DNA of 64,000 nucleotides, taken from assembly GCA_902475245.1 (NCBI GenBank), contig CABRYP010000002.1, positions 1 through 64,000 on the forward strand, read 5' to 3'. Source of the DNA: an uncultured Collinsella sp. GTDB taxonomy: Bacteria > Actinomycetota > Coriobacteriia > Coriobacteriales > Coriobacteriaceae. Each line of letters opens with the position of its first letter. Positions within the stretch are counted from its first letter, which is position 1. Below, piece after piece: positions 7,527-17,011 of the stretch. Under the pieces are notes generated by a model. That model saw only the letters and a program-made list of their open reading frames with translations, ran no database searches and was not told the DNA's origin. A program made the position numbers and the translations under genes.

Positions 7527-8213
7527 ATGATCGTCGCCATCGACGGCCCCGCCGGTTCCGGCAAGTCCACCATCGCCAAGGAGATCGCCCGCCAGCTGGG
7601 CTTTAACAAGCTCGACACGGGCGCCATGTATCGCGCCGTCACCTTCGCCGCGCTCGATCGCGGCATCGACCTGGATAACGAGGCGGCCATCGACGCCCTC
7701 GCCGAGCAGATCGAGATTCGCTTTACCAACGGCACCGGCGAGGACACGCGTCTGACCATCGACGGTAAGGACGCCTCGGCCGCCATCCGCACCCCGCAAG
7801 TCGACGCCAACGTGTCCAAGGTCTCGGCCTACCCGGGCGTGCGCGCGGCCATGCTCATCCACCAGCGCCGCGCCGCCGAGGACCGCGACATCGTCGCCGA
7901 GGGTCGCGACATCGGCACCGTCGTGTTCCCCAACGCACAGGTCAAGGTGTTCCTGACCGCCGACCCGCGCGAGCGCGCCCGTCGTCGCGTGCTGCAGCGC
8001 CACCAAAACGACGCCCAGCCGCTCACAACCGAGCAGCTCGAATCCGAGGTCGATGAGACCCTCGACGCCCTCAAGCAGCGCGACAAGCTCGACAGCAGCC
8101 GCGAGGTCGCGCCGCTTGTGCCCGCCGAGGACGCCGTGCATGTCGACTCCACCGCCCACACCATCGACGAGGTCGTCTCGATCATCGAGGACCTCATCAA
8201 CCAAAGGAGGTAG
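7527..8213 (+). CDS. cmk: Cytidylate kinase
   Basis: 228 residues. The P-loop GPAGSGKST is at 7-15, followed by the KLDTGAMYRAV nucleoside-binding motif and the GRDIGTVVFP segment, all characteristic of bacterial Cmk. The enzyme phosphorylates CMP and dCMP using ATP for pyrimidine nucleotide recycling. AAAGGAAG lies before the ATG. plsC follows after 3 nt with its own AAAGGAGG spanning the cmk stop. The cmk-plsC-ispH order is common in Firmicutes and Coriobacteriia. Confidence 0.95.
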   Translation: MIVAIDGPAGSGKSTIAKEIARQLGFNKLDTGAMYRAVTFAALDRGIDLDNEAAIDALAEQIEIRFTNGTGEDTRLTIDGKDASAAIRTPQVDANVSKVSAYPGVRAAMLIHQRRAAEDRDIVAEGRDIGTVVFPNAQVKVFLTADPRERARRRVLQRHQNDAQPLTTEQLESEVDETLDALKQRDKLDSSREVAPLVPAEDAVHVDSTAHTIDEVVSIIEDLINQRR

Positions 8214-8216
8214 CCC

Positions 8217-8945
8217 ATGCGCCTGTTTAAGCAGACGCCCGAGGATTACTACAACGCCCCCTACGCCGAGTTTCCGGCGCTCATCCGCGGCACCGTCGCC
8301 GTAGTCATGGGCATCCTGTGGGTCTTCTCCAAGCTCATGTGGCGCTGGAAGGTCGAGGACAGCGACTTGCTGTTTGAGCGCCAGGAAGGCCGCGGCAGCG
8401 TGGTCATCTGCAACCACACCTCAATGGCCGAGCTGCTGGCCGTTGAGACGGCGTTGTTCTTCGGCGGCCGCCGCATTCGCCCCATCTTTAAATCCGAGTT
8501 TGCTAAGAGCAAGATCGTACGCTGGGCCTTTAGCCGCGTGGGCGGCATTCCCGTCGAGCGCGGCACCGCCGACATGAAGTGCCTGCGTGCCGCCCAGCAT
8601 GCGCTGCAACGCGGCGAGGACGTCTTGATCTTCCCCGAGGGCACGCGCATCCGCTCGCGCGAGATCAAGCCCGAGGTCCACGGCGGCTTTGCGCTCATCG
8701 CCCAGATGGGCAAGGCGCCCGTCAACCCACTCGCCATCTGCGGCTGGTCCGATATCACGCCTGCGGGCAAAAAGCTCATGCGCCCCAAAAAGTGCTGGAT
8801 CCGTGCCGGCAAGGCCATCTCGCTTTCCGATGCACCGGCCGAGCTCAAGCGTAAGGAGCGCCTGGCATGGTTTGAGTCCGAGGCCATGAATCGTGTCTAC
8901 GCCATGCGCGATGACATGTGCGCCGAGCACCCGGGTAGGTTCTAG
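8217..8945 (+). CDS. plsC: 1-acyl-sn-glycerol-3-phosphate acyltransferase (PlsC family)
   Basis: 242 residues. One hydrophobic segment near residues 22-38 anchors it to the membrane. Motif III, FPEGTR (139-144), is intact. Motif I reads NHTSMAE (66-72), that is H-x4-E rather than the usual H-x4-D catalytic dyad; the glutamate codon GAG is clear. The enzyme family adds the second acyl chain to make phosphatidic acid. Its position between cmk and ispH, with plsY and gpsA about 4 kb downstream, fits phospholipid synthesis. Confidence 0.87.
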   Translation: MRLFKQTPEDYYNAPYAEFPALIRGTVAVVMGILWVFSKLMWRWKVEDSDLLFERQEGRGSVVICNHTSMAELLAVETALFFGGRRIRPIFKSEFAKSKIVRWAFSRVGGIPVERGTADMKCLRAAQHALQRGEDVLIFPEGTRIRSREIKPEVHGGFALIAQMGKAPVNPLAICGWSDITPAGKKLMRPKKCWIRAGKAISLSDAPAELKRKERLAWFESEAMNRVYAMRDDMCAEHPGRF

Positions 8946-8947
8946 CT

Positions 8948-9847
8948 ATGGGCGAGGAAGTCATGAACACCGTCGAGGCTATGCCCGGCAAGGCAGACGC
9001 CCCCACCATCGAAATCGCTGCCCACGCCGGCACCTGCTACGGCGTGCAACGCGCGCTCGATATGGCATTGGCGGCCGCCCCGCAGGCGGGGGAGACCGCT
9101 CAGGTCCACACCTTGGGCCCGCTCATTCATAACCCCATCGTGGTGCGAGAGCTTGCCGAGGCGGGCGTCGGTCTGGCCGAGACCCTGGACGACGCCGCGT
9201 CGGGCACCGTGATCATTCGCGCGCACGGCGTGGTGCCGCAGGTGATCGAGGCCGCTCGCGAGCGCGGTCTCGACGTGGTCGATGCCACCTGCCCCTACGT
9301 GAAAAAAGTCCACGTGGCGGCGGAGCGCCTGGTACGCGAGGGCTACCGCGTGATCGTCGTGGGCGAGCCGGGCCACCCCGAGGTTGAGGGCATCCTGGGC
9401 CATGCCGGCGATGACGCTCAAGTCGTGAGCTGCGCCGCCGATGCGGACGCGCTGCCGCTCAAGGGCAAGGTTGGGCTCGTCGTGCAGACCACCCAGACCG
9501 CGCAGAACCTGGCCGAGGTCGTGGCTGCCATCACGCCGCGCGTGCAGGAACTGCGCGTGATCAACACCATCTGCGCCGCCACGAGTGAGCGTCAACAGGC
9601 AGCAGCCGCACTTGCCAACCGCTGCGACTGCATGGTCGTGGTGGGCGGCAAGAACTCGGGCAACACCCGCCGCCTGGCGCAGATTTGCGCAAACGCCTGC
9701 GAGCGTACGTATCACATCGAGGAAGCTTCCGAGCTTCAGGCCGCGTGGTTTACCGACGCTCACCACATCGGCATCACCGCCGGAGCCTCCACCCCGCAAG
9801 AACACATCGAACGCGCCGTCGAGCGCATCAAGGAGCTTTGCCGCTAA
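8948..9847 (+). CDS. ispH: 4-hydroxy-3-methylbut-2-enyl diphosphate reductase
   Basis: 299 residues if started at the ATG at 8948. An ATG at 8963 has a better binding site (GAGGAA) and may be the true start. The three conserved cysteines that hold the [4Fe-4S] cluster are present at 30 (GTCYGV), 115 (ATCPYV) and 209 (NTICAAT), together with the HGV and GHPE histidine motifs. IspH makes IPP and DMAPP in the last step of the MEP pathway. It sits in the same run as cmk and plsC, and the DUF512 gene follows 2 nt later. Confidence 0.93.
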   Translation: MGEEVMNTVEAMPGKADAPTIEIAAHAGTCYGVQRALDMALAAAPQAGETAQVHTLGPLIHNPIVVRELAEAGVGLAETLDDAASGTVIIRAHGVVPQVIEAARERGLDVVDATCPYVKKVHVAAERLVREGYRVIVVGEPGHPEVEGILGHAGDDAQVVSCAADADALPLKGKVGLVVQTTQTAQNLAEVVAAITPRVQELRVINTICAATSERQQAAAALANRCDCMVVVGGKNSGNTRRLAQICANACERTYHIEEASELQAAWFTDAHHIGITAGASTPQEHIERAVERIKELCR

Positions 9848-9849
9848 TC

Positions 9850-11292
9850 ATGGACCAGACCGTACCCGCATACGCCGCTGAGGTGGCCGATTACGGGCGC
9901 AGCCGCGACCCCGAGCCGGGTGAGGGCGCGCTCGTTAAAAACGTGCGCCCCGAATCGCCCGCATGGGATGTGGGTATCGAGCCGGGCATGCGCGTGCTCA
10001 CGGTCAACGGCGAGCAACTGACCGATATGATCGTGTGGCTCTGGGAGGCAGATGACGACACTGTCGAGCTGGAGGTATTCGACCCGCGCGACGACACCGT
10101 CACCCCCGTCGAGCTTGACCGCTTTCCCGGCGAGGACTGGGGTCTGGAGTTCGATGGCCCTATCTTCGATGGCATGCGTACCTGCGTAAATGCCTGCGTG
10201 TTCTGCTTTATGACCATGCTGCCCAAGGGCGGTCGCTCCACGCTCTACATTCGCGATGATGACTACCGCTTGAGCTTTTTGCAGGGCAACTTCGTCACGC
10301 TCACAAACCTCACCGACGAGGACGTGCAAAACGTCATCCAACGCAACATGAGCCCGATGAACGTCTCGGTCCACGCCGTAAGCCCCGACGTCCGCCGCCG
10401 CATGATGGGCCGCAACGCCCAGCGCGGCATGGACGTGCTCGAGGCCATCATGGCCGCCGGCATCGAAATTCACGCGCAGATCGTTTTGTGCCCCGGCATG
10501 AACGACGGCGAGGAGCTGGAAAAGACCCTGCGCTTTTGCGAGGAGCACGAGCAGATTACCAGCCTGGGCATTGTGCCGCTCGGTTTTACCAAGCACCAGA
10601 ACCGCTTTAGCTGGTCCTACAGCGACAAGCCCGAGCTCGCGCGCGAAACCATTGCCATGATCCGACCCTTCCAGGATCGCGCGTACGAGCGCTTTGGCCG
10701 CCACACGTTCCAGATGAGCGACGAGTTCTATCTGGACGCCGGCATCGAGCCGCCCGAGGCGGACTTTTACGACGGTTACCCGCAGTACTACGACGGCATC
10801 GGCATGATCCGCTCGTATCTGGACGAGACCGACGACGTGCTTGCCACCGACGCCGAGCGCCTTGCCCGCGTTCGCAAGGCTATGACCGACCGCGACCAGC
10901 GCCTGTTATGTCTTTCGGGCGCCAGCGCACGCGATACCGTCGCCCGCTTCGTGGAGTCTCCACACGGCCTTTCCGGCACCGTCACGGCCATCAAGAACCG
11001 CTACTTTGGCGGCAACGTGGACGTGACCGGCCTCATCGTCGCAAGCGACATCCTGGAGCAGCTGCCGCAAAACCTGTCGGGGGTTATGCTCTTTGTGCCT
11101 AAGCTCATGTTCAACGCCGACGGTATGACCCTTGACGAGTATCATCGTGACGATTTACTCGCAAGCCTTACCAGTCGCGGCGCCGAGGTTCATGTGGTGT
11201 CGACCATGCCACATGAGCTGCTCGATACCCTGGAGCACATCCTTGGCATTGTGCCTGCCGACTCTACTAATTCCGCTGACCCTATCCATTAA
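9850..11292 (+). CDS. DUF512 family radical-SAM-like iron-sulfur protein with PDZ domain
   Basis: 480 residues from the ATG at 9850, 2 nt after the ispH stop; the frame is open further upstream but that part lies inside ispH. An N-terminal PDZ-like region (about 27-80) is followed by CVNACVFC (Cys112, 116, 119), the CxxxCxxC cluster motif of radical SAM enzymes, then a TIM-barrel-like region and the DUF512 C-terminal domain. The activity of the family is unknown. It is often found next to der in Gram-positive bacteria, as here (der starts 11 nt later), which hints at a link to ribosomes or RNA. Confidence 0.85.
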   Translation: MDQTVPAYAAEVADYGRSRDPEPGEGALVKNVRPESPAWDVGIEPGMRVLTVNGEQLTDMIVWLWEADDDTVELEVFDPRDDTVTPVELDRFPGEDWGLEFDGPIFDGMRTCVNACVFCFMTMLPKGGRSTLYIRDDDYRLSFLQGNFVTLTNLTDEDVQNVIQRNMSPMNVSVHAVSPDVRRRMMGRNAQRGMDVLEAIMAAGIEIHAQIVLCPGMNDGEELEKTLRFCEEHEQITSLGIVPLGFTKHQNRFSWSYSDKPELARETIAMIRPFQDRAYERFGRHTFQMSDEFYLDAGIEPPEADFYDGYPQYYDGIGMIRSYLDETDDVLATDAERLARVRKAMTDRDQRLLCLSGASARDTVARFVESPHGLSGTVTAIKNRYFGGNVDVTGLIVASDILEQLPQNLSGVMLFVPKLMFNADGMTLDEYHRDDLLASLTSRGAEVHVVSTMPHELLDTLEHILGIVPADSTNSADPIH

Positions 11293-11302
11293 AGGAGAGC
11301 AG

Positions 11303-12637
11303 ATGAAACCTATCGTCGCCGTCGTCGGACGCCCCAACGTGGGCAAGTCCACGCTCGTTAACCGCCTGGCCCAGACCTCGGACGCCATTGTCCACGAGTC
11401 CCGCGGCGTAACGCGCGACCGCTCGTATCACACGGCCGATTGGAACGGCCGCGAGTTCACCATCGTCGACACAGGCGGCATCGAGCCGCTCAAGAGCGAC
11501 GACGTCTTTGCCACGTCCATCCGCGACCAGGCACTCGCCGCCGCCGAGGAAGCCGCCGTCATCCTGTTTGTAGTCGACGGCCGCACCGGCGTCACCGAGG
11601 AGGACGAGTCGGTCGCCCGCATGCTCAAGCGCTGCGACAAGCCGGTCTTTCTGCTGGTGAACAAGCTCGACAATCCCGATCGCGAGAATGACAACATCTG
11701 GGAGTTCTATTCGCTCGGCATCGGCGAGCCCACGCCGCTTTCGGCCCTTCACGGCCACGGCACGGGCGACCTGCTCGACGACATCGTGGCCCTGTTGCCC
11801 GAGGAGGAGGACGAGGTCGCCGACGAGTTCCCCGATGCGCTGAACGTCGCCATCATCGGCCGCCCCAACGCCGGTAAGTCGTCGCTGTTCAACCGCATCC
11901 TGGGTGCCGACCGCTCCATCGTTTCGAACATCGCCGGCACCACGCGCGATGCCATCGATACCGTCGTCGAGCGCGACGGCAAGCACTACCGCATGGTCGA
12001 CACCGCGGGCATTCGCAAGAAGAGCACCGTGTACGAGAACATCGAGTACTACTCCATGGTCCGCGGCCTGCGTGCCATCGACCGCGCCGACGTGGCGCTG
12101 CTCGTCGTCGATGCCTCCGTGGGCGTCACCGAGCAGGACCAGAAGGTCATGGGCTTGGCCATCGAGCGCGGCTGCGCCATCGTGGTGCTGCTCAACAAGT
12201 GGGACCTGCTCGACGACGACCGCAAGCGCGAGGCCTGCATGGAGACCGTCGACCGCCGTCTGGGCGTCATGGCTCCCTGGGCCCAGTACCTGCGCATCTC
12301 TGCTCTTACCGGCCGCAGCGTCGAGAAGATTTGGGCGATGGTCGACGCTGCTGAGAAGACGCGCTCGCAAAAGATCACCACCTCACGTCTTAATACGTTC
12401 CTCACCGACCTGCGCGAGTTCGGCCACACCGTGGTGGACGGCAAGCGCCGCCTGCGCATGCACTACGTGACCCAGACGGGCGTCAACCCGCCGACGTTCA
12501 CGTTCTTCGTCAACCACAGCGACCTGGTCAACGACACCTACCAGCGCTACGTGGAGAACCGCATGCGTTCGACCTTCGATTTTGCCGGTACGCCCATTCG
12601 ACTCTTCTTTAGGAAGAAGGAGCAAAAGGATGCTTAA
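11303..12637 (+). CDS. der: Ribosome biogenesis GTPase Der (EngA)
   Basis: 444 residues from the ATG at 11303, preceded by AAAGGAGAGC; the open frame upstream belongs to the DUF512 gene region. There are two tandem GTPase domains: G1 motifs GRPNVGKS (near residue 9) and GRPNAGKS (near 188), DTGG and DTAG switch motifs, and NKLD and NKWD specificity motifs. A C-terminal KH-like domain completes the protein. Der assists 50S assembly. The stop overlaps the plsY start by 8 nt. Confidence 0.96.
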   Translation: MKPIVAVVGRPNVGKSTLVNRLAQTSDAIVHESRGVTRDRSYHTADWNGREFTIVDTGGIEPLKSDDVFATSIRDQALAAAEEAAVILFVVDGRTGVTEEDESVARMLKRCDKPVFLLVNKLDNPDRENDNIWEFYSLGIGEPTPLSALHGHGTGDLLDDIVALLPEEEDEVADEFPDALNVAIIGRPNAGKSSLFNRILGADRSIVSNIAGTTRDAIDTVVERDGKHYRMVDTAGIRKKSTVYENIEYYSMVRGLRAIDRADVALLVVDASVGVTEQDQKVMGLAIERGCAIVVLLNKWDLLDDDRKREACMETVDRRLGVMAPWAQYLRISALTGRSVEKIWAMVDAAEKTRSQKITTSRLNTFLTDLREFGHTVVDGKRRLRMHYVTQTGVNPPTFTFFVNHSDLVNDTYQRYVENRMRSTFDFAGTPIRLFFRKKEQKDA

Positions 12638-13313
12638 TCCGATCCTGCTGACCGCCATCTGCGCCGTGGTCTCGTTCTTTATCGGAGCGATTCCGTTTGG
12701 CCTGATCCTGGGCCGCGTGTTCAACCACACGGACATTCGCAAGGCGGGCTCCGGCAACATCGGCACCACCAACGCCCTGCGCGTAGCCGGCCCCAAGGTG
12801 GCCGCGCTCACGCTGCTGCTCGACTGCCTCAAGGGCGCCATCTGCGTCCTTATCGCCCGTCCACTCATCGCGAGCGTGGGCTATGGCTTTCCCGTGAGCA
12901 TCATGGCTCCTGGTGCCGCCGGTGACTGGATGATCGGCGTCATTTGCCTGGCTGCCGTGTGGGGACATATCTTCTCGCCCTACCTCAACTTCCACGGCGG
13001 TAAGGGTATCGCCGTGGGCCTGGGCGTAATTCTTGCCTGGTACTGGCCCATTGGCCTATCGCTGCTGGGCATGTTTATCGTGGCCGTCGCCATCACCAAG
13101 TTTGTGTCGGTGGGCTCGCTCGCCGCTGCCATCGGACTTCCCATCGCTGCCTGCGCGGTCTTTCCGTACAGCAGCCTGGGCCTCAAGTTTTGCATGGCGC
13201 TAATCGGCATCACCGTGGTGTGGGCCCATCGCGCGAACATCAAAAAGCTCATGACCGGTAAGGAGTCCAAACTCTCGTTTACCAAGCGCGTCACCGAGCC
13301 CGACGATAAGTAG
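12630..13313 (+). CDS. plsY: Acyl-phosphate:glycerol-3-phosphate acyltransferase
   Basis: 227 residues from the ATG at 12630, which overlaps the der stop by 8 nt and has GGAAGAAGGAG upstream. It is very hydrophobic, with five or more membrane helices. The PlsY motifs GSGNIGTTNALR and FHGGKGIAVG are present. PlsY uses acyl-phosphate to acylate G3P, the first step of phospholipid synthesis. gpsA, which makes its G3P substrate, follows after 9 nt. Confidence 0.94.
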   Translation: MLNPILLTAICAVVSFFIGAIPFGLILGRVFNHTDIRKAGSGNIGTTNALRVAGPKVAALTLLLDCLKGAICVLIARPLIASVGYGFPVSIMAPGAAGDWMIGVICLAAVWGHIFSPYLNFHGGKGIAVGLGVILAWYWPIGLSLLGMFIVAVAITKFVSVGSLAAAIGLPIAACAVFPYSSLGLKFCMALIGITVVWAHRANIKKLMTGKESKLSFTKRVTEPDDK

Positions 13314-13322
13314 GAGAGAGTC

Positions 13323-14330
13323 ATGAATGTTGCGCTGATTGGCTCCGGCTCCTGGGGAACCGCCGTCGCCGGCCTTGCCGCTGCGCGAGCCGAGCGCGTG
13401 ACCATGTGGGCCCATAGCGAGCAGACGGCCGCCGGCATTAACGGTGAGCATCGCAACCCCCGCTATCTGGTGGACTACGTGCTGCCGGAAAACGTTGTCG
13501 CCACGACCGAGCTCGCCCAGGCGCTCGACGGCGCCGAAGCCATCATCTTTGCCGTGCCTTCGACGCACCTGCGCGACGTCTGCCACCAGGCGGCGCCGTT
13601 CATCGCGGACGAGACGCCGGTTCTGTGCCTCACCAAGGGCATCGAGCCCGAGTCCGGCCTGCTCATGAGCGAGGTCATCGCCAGCGAGATCGGCAACGAG
13701 TCGCGCGTGGCGGCGCTTTCGGGCCCCAACCATGCCGAGGAAATCTGCCGCGGCGGGCTTTCGGCCGCCGTCATCGCCAGTGAAGACCAGCAGGTGGGGG
13801 AGACCTTTAAGGAGCTGCTGCTTTCCACGGCCTTCCGCATCTACCTGTCGCAGGATATGACGGGCGTCGAGGTCTGCGGCGCCATGAAAAACGTCATCGC
13901 CATCGTGTGCGGCATTTCCGCCGGTTCCGGTGCGGGCGATAACACACTTGCCCTTATCATGACGCGCGGTCTGGCAGAGATCAGTCGCCTGGTGCACGCC
14001 CGCGGCGGTCAAGCCATGACCTGCATGGGGCTTGCCGGCATGGGCGACCTTATCGCTACCTGCACCTCCGAGCATTCGCGCAACCGGACCTTTGGCTACG
14101 AGTTCGCTCATGGCGTGTCGCTCGACGAGTACCAGGCACGCACGCATATGGTGGTCGAGGGTGCCGTCGCGGCTCGCAGTGTCAGCGAACTCGCCCGTTC
14201 ACTGGGCGTAGACATTCCGCTCACCTTTGCCGTGGAGCAAACGCTCTACAACGGTGTTACTTTGGATAGGGCGCTCGAGATTCTCACCGACCGCGTCCCC
14301 TCTCAAGAGTTCTACGGACTCGCCGACTAG
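13323..14330 (+). CDS. gpsA: Glycerol-3-phosphate dehydrogenase [NAD(P)+]
   Basis: 335 residues. The N-terminal Rossmann motif GSGSWG (7-12) binds NAD(P)H. The catalytic lysine region (CGAMKNVIAIVCG) and the C-terminal GMGDLIATC segment are typical of GpsA. It reduces dihydroxyacetone phosphate to sn-glycerol-3-phosphate for phospholipids. The start has TAGGAGAG 5 nt upstream. It is paired with plsY. Confidence 0.96.
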   Translation: MNVALIGSGSWGTAVAGLAAARAERVTMWAHSEQTAAGINGEHRNPRYLVDYVLPENVVATTELAQALDGAEAIIFAVPSTHLRDVCHQAAPFIADETPVLCLTKGIEPESGLLMSEVIASEIGNESRVAALSGPNHAEEICRGGLSAAVIASEDQQVGETFKELLLSTAFRIYLSQDMTGVEVCGAMKNVIAIVCGISAGSGAGDNTLALIMTRGLAEISRLVHARGGQAMTCMGLAGMGDLIATCTSEHSRNRTFGYEFAHGVSLDEYQARTHMVVEGAVAARSVSELARSLGVDIPLTFAVEQTLYNGVTLDRALEILTDRVPSQEFYGLAD

Positions 14331-14348
14331 CGCAGAAAGGCTACTACC

Positions 14349-15020
14349 ATGGGTTCCATCAAAATCGCTCCGTCCGTCCTTTCGGCCGACATGGCTAACC
14401 TGAAGGGCGAGCTCGACAAGATCGCCGGCGCCGACTACGTGCACTTCGACGTCATGGACGGTCACTTTACCGGCAACCTGACCTTTGGCGTTGACATCCT
14501 TAAGGCCGTCAAGCGCTCCACCGATGTTCCGGTCGACGCGCACCTGATGGTGTCGAACCCCGACGAGACGGTCGATTGGTACGCCGATGCCGGTACCGAC
14601 ATGATCACCGTGCACTACGAGGCTTCCACGCACCTGCACCGCACGCTCACCCATCTGCAGCAGCGCGGCGTCAAAGCCGGCGTGGTGCTCAACCCCGCCA
14701 CCCCCGTCTGCGTGCTCGAAAGCATCATCGACGTTGTCGATATGGTGCTGCTGATGAGCGTGAACCCCGGCTTTGGCGGCCAGAGCTTTATCCCGGGCAC
14801 GCTGCCTAAGCTCCACGAGCTCAAGGCCATGTGTGAGCGCCACGGCGTGTCGCCCTTGATCGAGGTCGATGGTGGTATCTCTTCCAAGAACATCGCCGAG
14901 GTCGTCAAGGCCGGCGCCAACGTGCTCGTAGCCGGCTCCGCCGTATTTAAGTCCGAAGATCCCGCCGCCGAGGTTGCGCTGCTGCAGAAGCTGGGCAACG
15001 AGGCCGCACAGGAGGCATAA
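14349..15020 (+). CDS. rpe: Ribulose-phosphate 3-epimerase
   Basis: 223 residues, the family's usual length. It is a TIM barrel with the SVLSAD N-terminus, HFDVMDGHF (metal-binding His and catalytic Asp), DAHLMV, MSVNPGFGGQSF and EVDGGI motifs. It interconverts ribulose-5-phosphate and xylulose-5-phosphate in the pentose phosphate pathway. It lies 18 nt after gpsA and 6 nt before the cysteine desulfurase. Confidence 0.96.
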   Translation: MGSIKIAPSVLSADMANLKGELDKIAGADYVHFDVMDGHFTGNLTFGVDILKAVKRSTDVPVDAHLMVSNPDETVDWYADAGTDMITVHYEASTHLHRTLTHLQQRGVKAGVVLNPATPVCVLESIIDVVDMVLLMSVNPGFGGQSFIPGTLPKLHELKAMCERHGVSPLIEVDGGISSKNIAEVVKAGANVLVAGSAVFKSEDPAAEVALLQKLGNEAAQEA

Positions 15021-15026
15021 ACCCTT

Positions 15027-16205
15027 ATGACCGCAGGTCAAAACCGCATACCCGTGAATCTTGACTATGCCGCCTCGACGCCCATGCGCGCCGAGGCGCT
15101 CCTTGCCCAGCGCGAATATGACGACAGCGAGCTCGCCGGCGTCAACCCCAACTCGCTGCATTCGCTCGGCCGCAAGGCCGCCGCGCGCCTGGAGGTGGCA
15201 CGTCGCGAGATTGCTCGCAGCTTTGGCGAGCGCGTGCGCCCGTCCGAGATCATCCTTACCAACGGCGGCACCGAGGCCAACCAGCTGGCGCTGCTCGGTC
15301 TTGCCGAGGGCGCCCGTCAGCGCGATCGCAAGCGCGATCGTGTCATCGTTTCGGCCATCGAGCACGATTCGATTCTGGACAACCTGCCGCTGCTGCGTGC
15401 CGCGGGTTTTACCGTCGAGCTGGTACAGCCCTGCCGCGCGGGCTACATTGAGCCTGCCACGCTTGTCGAGTTGCTCGGCGATGACGTGGCACTCGTGAGC
15501 ATTATGGTCGCCAACAACGAGACCGGCGTGGTGCAGCCCATCCGCGAGCTGGCCGCCGCCGCACATGCTGCCGGCGCCTTGTTTCATACCGATGCCATCC
15601 AGGGCTACTTGCATATTCCGCTCGATGTCACCGAGCTGGGCGTCGATGCCATGACCGTTGCCGCGCACAAGATCGGCGGCCCTGTGGCATCCGGCGCGCT
15701 CTACCTTAAAAACCGCACGCCGCTGCGTCCGCGCATCTTTGGCGGTGGTCAGGAAGCAGGCCGTCGCGCCGGTACGCAGGATCTGCGCACGCAGCTGGCT
15801 TTTGCCGCTGCCGCTTCCGTTTTACTGCCGAACGTGGCCCAGGAGCGCGCGACCCTGCAGGCCCTGTCCGACAAGCTCTACGCCACGCTTACGGCCCATC
15901 CTCGCATTCACGCCACGATGGGCGACTATGCGCAGGCCGATCGACTGCCGGGTATGGTTTCGGTCTACGTCGACGGCATGGACTCCGAGGAGCTCATCAT
16001 CAAGCTCGATGCCGCCGGTTTTGAGGTTTCGGCTGGATCGGCTTGCTCGAGCGGCAGCATGGACCCGAGCCACGTGCTCAGCGCCATGGGCATTGGTCGC
16101 GAGCAGGCATTGGGGTCGCTGCGCATCTCGTTTGATGACCGCGTGAATCCGAGCGATCTGGACGACTTTGCCCAGACGCTGCTCTCGATCGTAGGCGCCG
16201 CATGA
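15027..16205 (+). CDS. Cysteine desulfurase (NifS/IscS family)
   Basis: 392 residues. This is a class V PLP aminotransferase fold with the NGGTEANQ PLP-phosphate loop, the Schiff-base lysine in AAHKIGGP (Lys215) and the catalytic cysteine loop SAGSACSSGS (Cys340). It removes sulfur from cysteine for Fe-S clusters or tRNA thiolation. No scaffold gene (iscU/sufU) or thiouridylase (mnmA) lies next to it, so the acceptor is unclear. The stop overlaps the Nif3-like gene by 4 nt (ATGA). Confidence 0.92.
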   Translation: MTAGQNRIPVNLDYAASTPMRAEALLAQREYDDSELAGVNPNSLHSLGRKAAARLEVARREIARSFGERVRPSEIILTNGGTEANQLALLGLAEGARQRDRKRDRVIVSAIEHDSILDNLPLLRAAGFTVELVQPCRAGYIEPATLVELLGDDVALVSIMVANNETGVVQPIRELAAAAHAAGALFHTDAIQGYLHIPLDVTELGVDAMTVAAHKIGGPVASGALYLKNRTPLRPRIFGGGQEAGRRAGTQDLRTQLAFAAAASVLLPNVAQERATLQALSDKLYATLTAHPRIHATMGDYAQADRLPGMVSVYVDGMDSEELIIKLDAAGFEVSAGSACSSGSMDPSHVLSAMGIGREQALGSLRISFDDRVNPSDLDDFAQTLLSIVGAA

Positions 16206-17011
16206 TCGTCTCCGAGCTTGAACGTGCGCTGCTGGCGCGTTATCCCAAGGCGGACGCCGAGGGCTGGGATCATGTAGGGCTATCTGTGGGTGATCCCAAT
16301 GCTGAGATCACCGGTGTTGCCTGCGCACTCGACGCGACCGTAGCCAACGTGCACCGCGCTCTCGAGGCCGGCGCCAACGTGCTGCTGACGCATCATCCCA
16401 TCTATATCAAGGCGCCCGAGGCGTTTTGTCCGGCGGATTCCGCGCGTCCCCAGTGCAGCGCTGCGCTGTACGAGGCAGCTCGTTGCGGCGTGAGCATCAT
16501 CTCGCTCCATACCAACCTGGACCGCTCACATGAAGCGCGCGTCCGCCTGAGTGAATTGCTGGGCGCTGAGCCCATGAGCTCGCTGGAGCATGTGAACGAG
16601 CCTGAGCTCACCGGTCTGGGCGCGCTTGCAACGCTTAACGACCCCTATAGCCTGCGCAATCTCGCCAACCGTGCCGCCACGGCCTATGGCAGCGATCCGT
16701 GCGTTTGGGGCGATGCCGAGCGCCCGTGCCGTTCCGTCGCCATTCTGGGCGGCTCCCTCGGCGATTTTGGTGAGCTTGCCATCGCCGCGGGCGCCGACGT
16801 TGTCGTGACGGGCGAAGCAGGCTACCACGTGGCGCAGGACCTTGCCTTGCGCGGACTGAGCGTGATTTTGCTCGGCCACGACCGCTCCGAAGAGCCGTTC
16901 GTTGATATATTGATGAACTCTGCAGTTGACGCCGGGGTCGACCCCCGTCATGCGATTAAAATACTGAACCCTTGCCAATGGTGGACTGTGACAAAAGGAG
17001 AGAACTTATGA
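16202..17011 (+). CDS. Nif3-like dinuclear metal centre protein
   Basis: 269 residues, the short form without the inserted PII-like domain. Metal-ligand motifs LLTHHPIYI (His64, His65), SLHTNLDR and the C-terminal GHDRSEEP are visible. Family members form hexameric rings. The activity is unsettled; GTP cyclohydrolase or hydrolase roles have been suggested. The start ATG overlaps the desulfurase stop, and the stop overlaps the zinc-ribbon gene start. The pairing of Nif3 with a zinc-ribbon coiled-coil protein is known from mycobacteria and other Gram-positives. Confidence 0.88.
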   Translation: MIVSELERALLARYPKADAEGWDHVGLSVGDPNAEITGVACALDATVANVHRALEAGANVLLTHHPIYIKAPEAFCPADSARPQCSAALYEAARCGVSIISLHTNLDRSHEARVRLSELLGAEPMSSLEHVNEPELTGLGALATLNDPYSLRNLANRAATAYGSDPCVWGDAERPCRSVAILGGSLGDFGELAIAAGADVVVTGEAGYHVAQDLALRGLSVILLGHDRSEEPFVDILMNSAVDAGVDPRHAIKILNPCQWWTVTKGENL

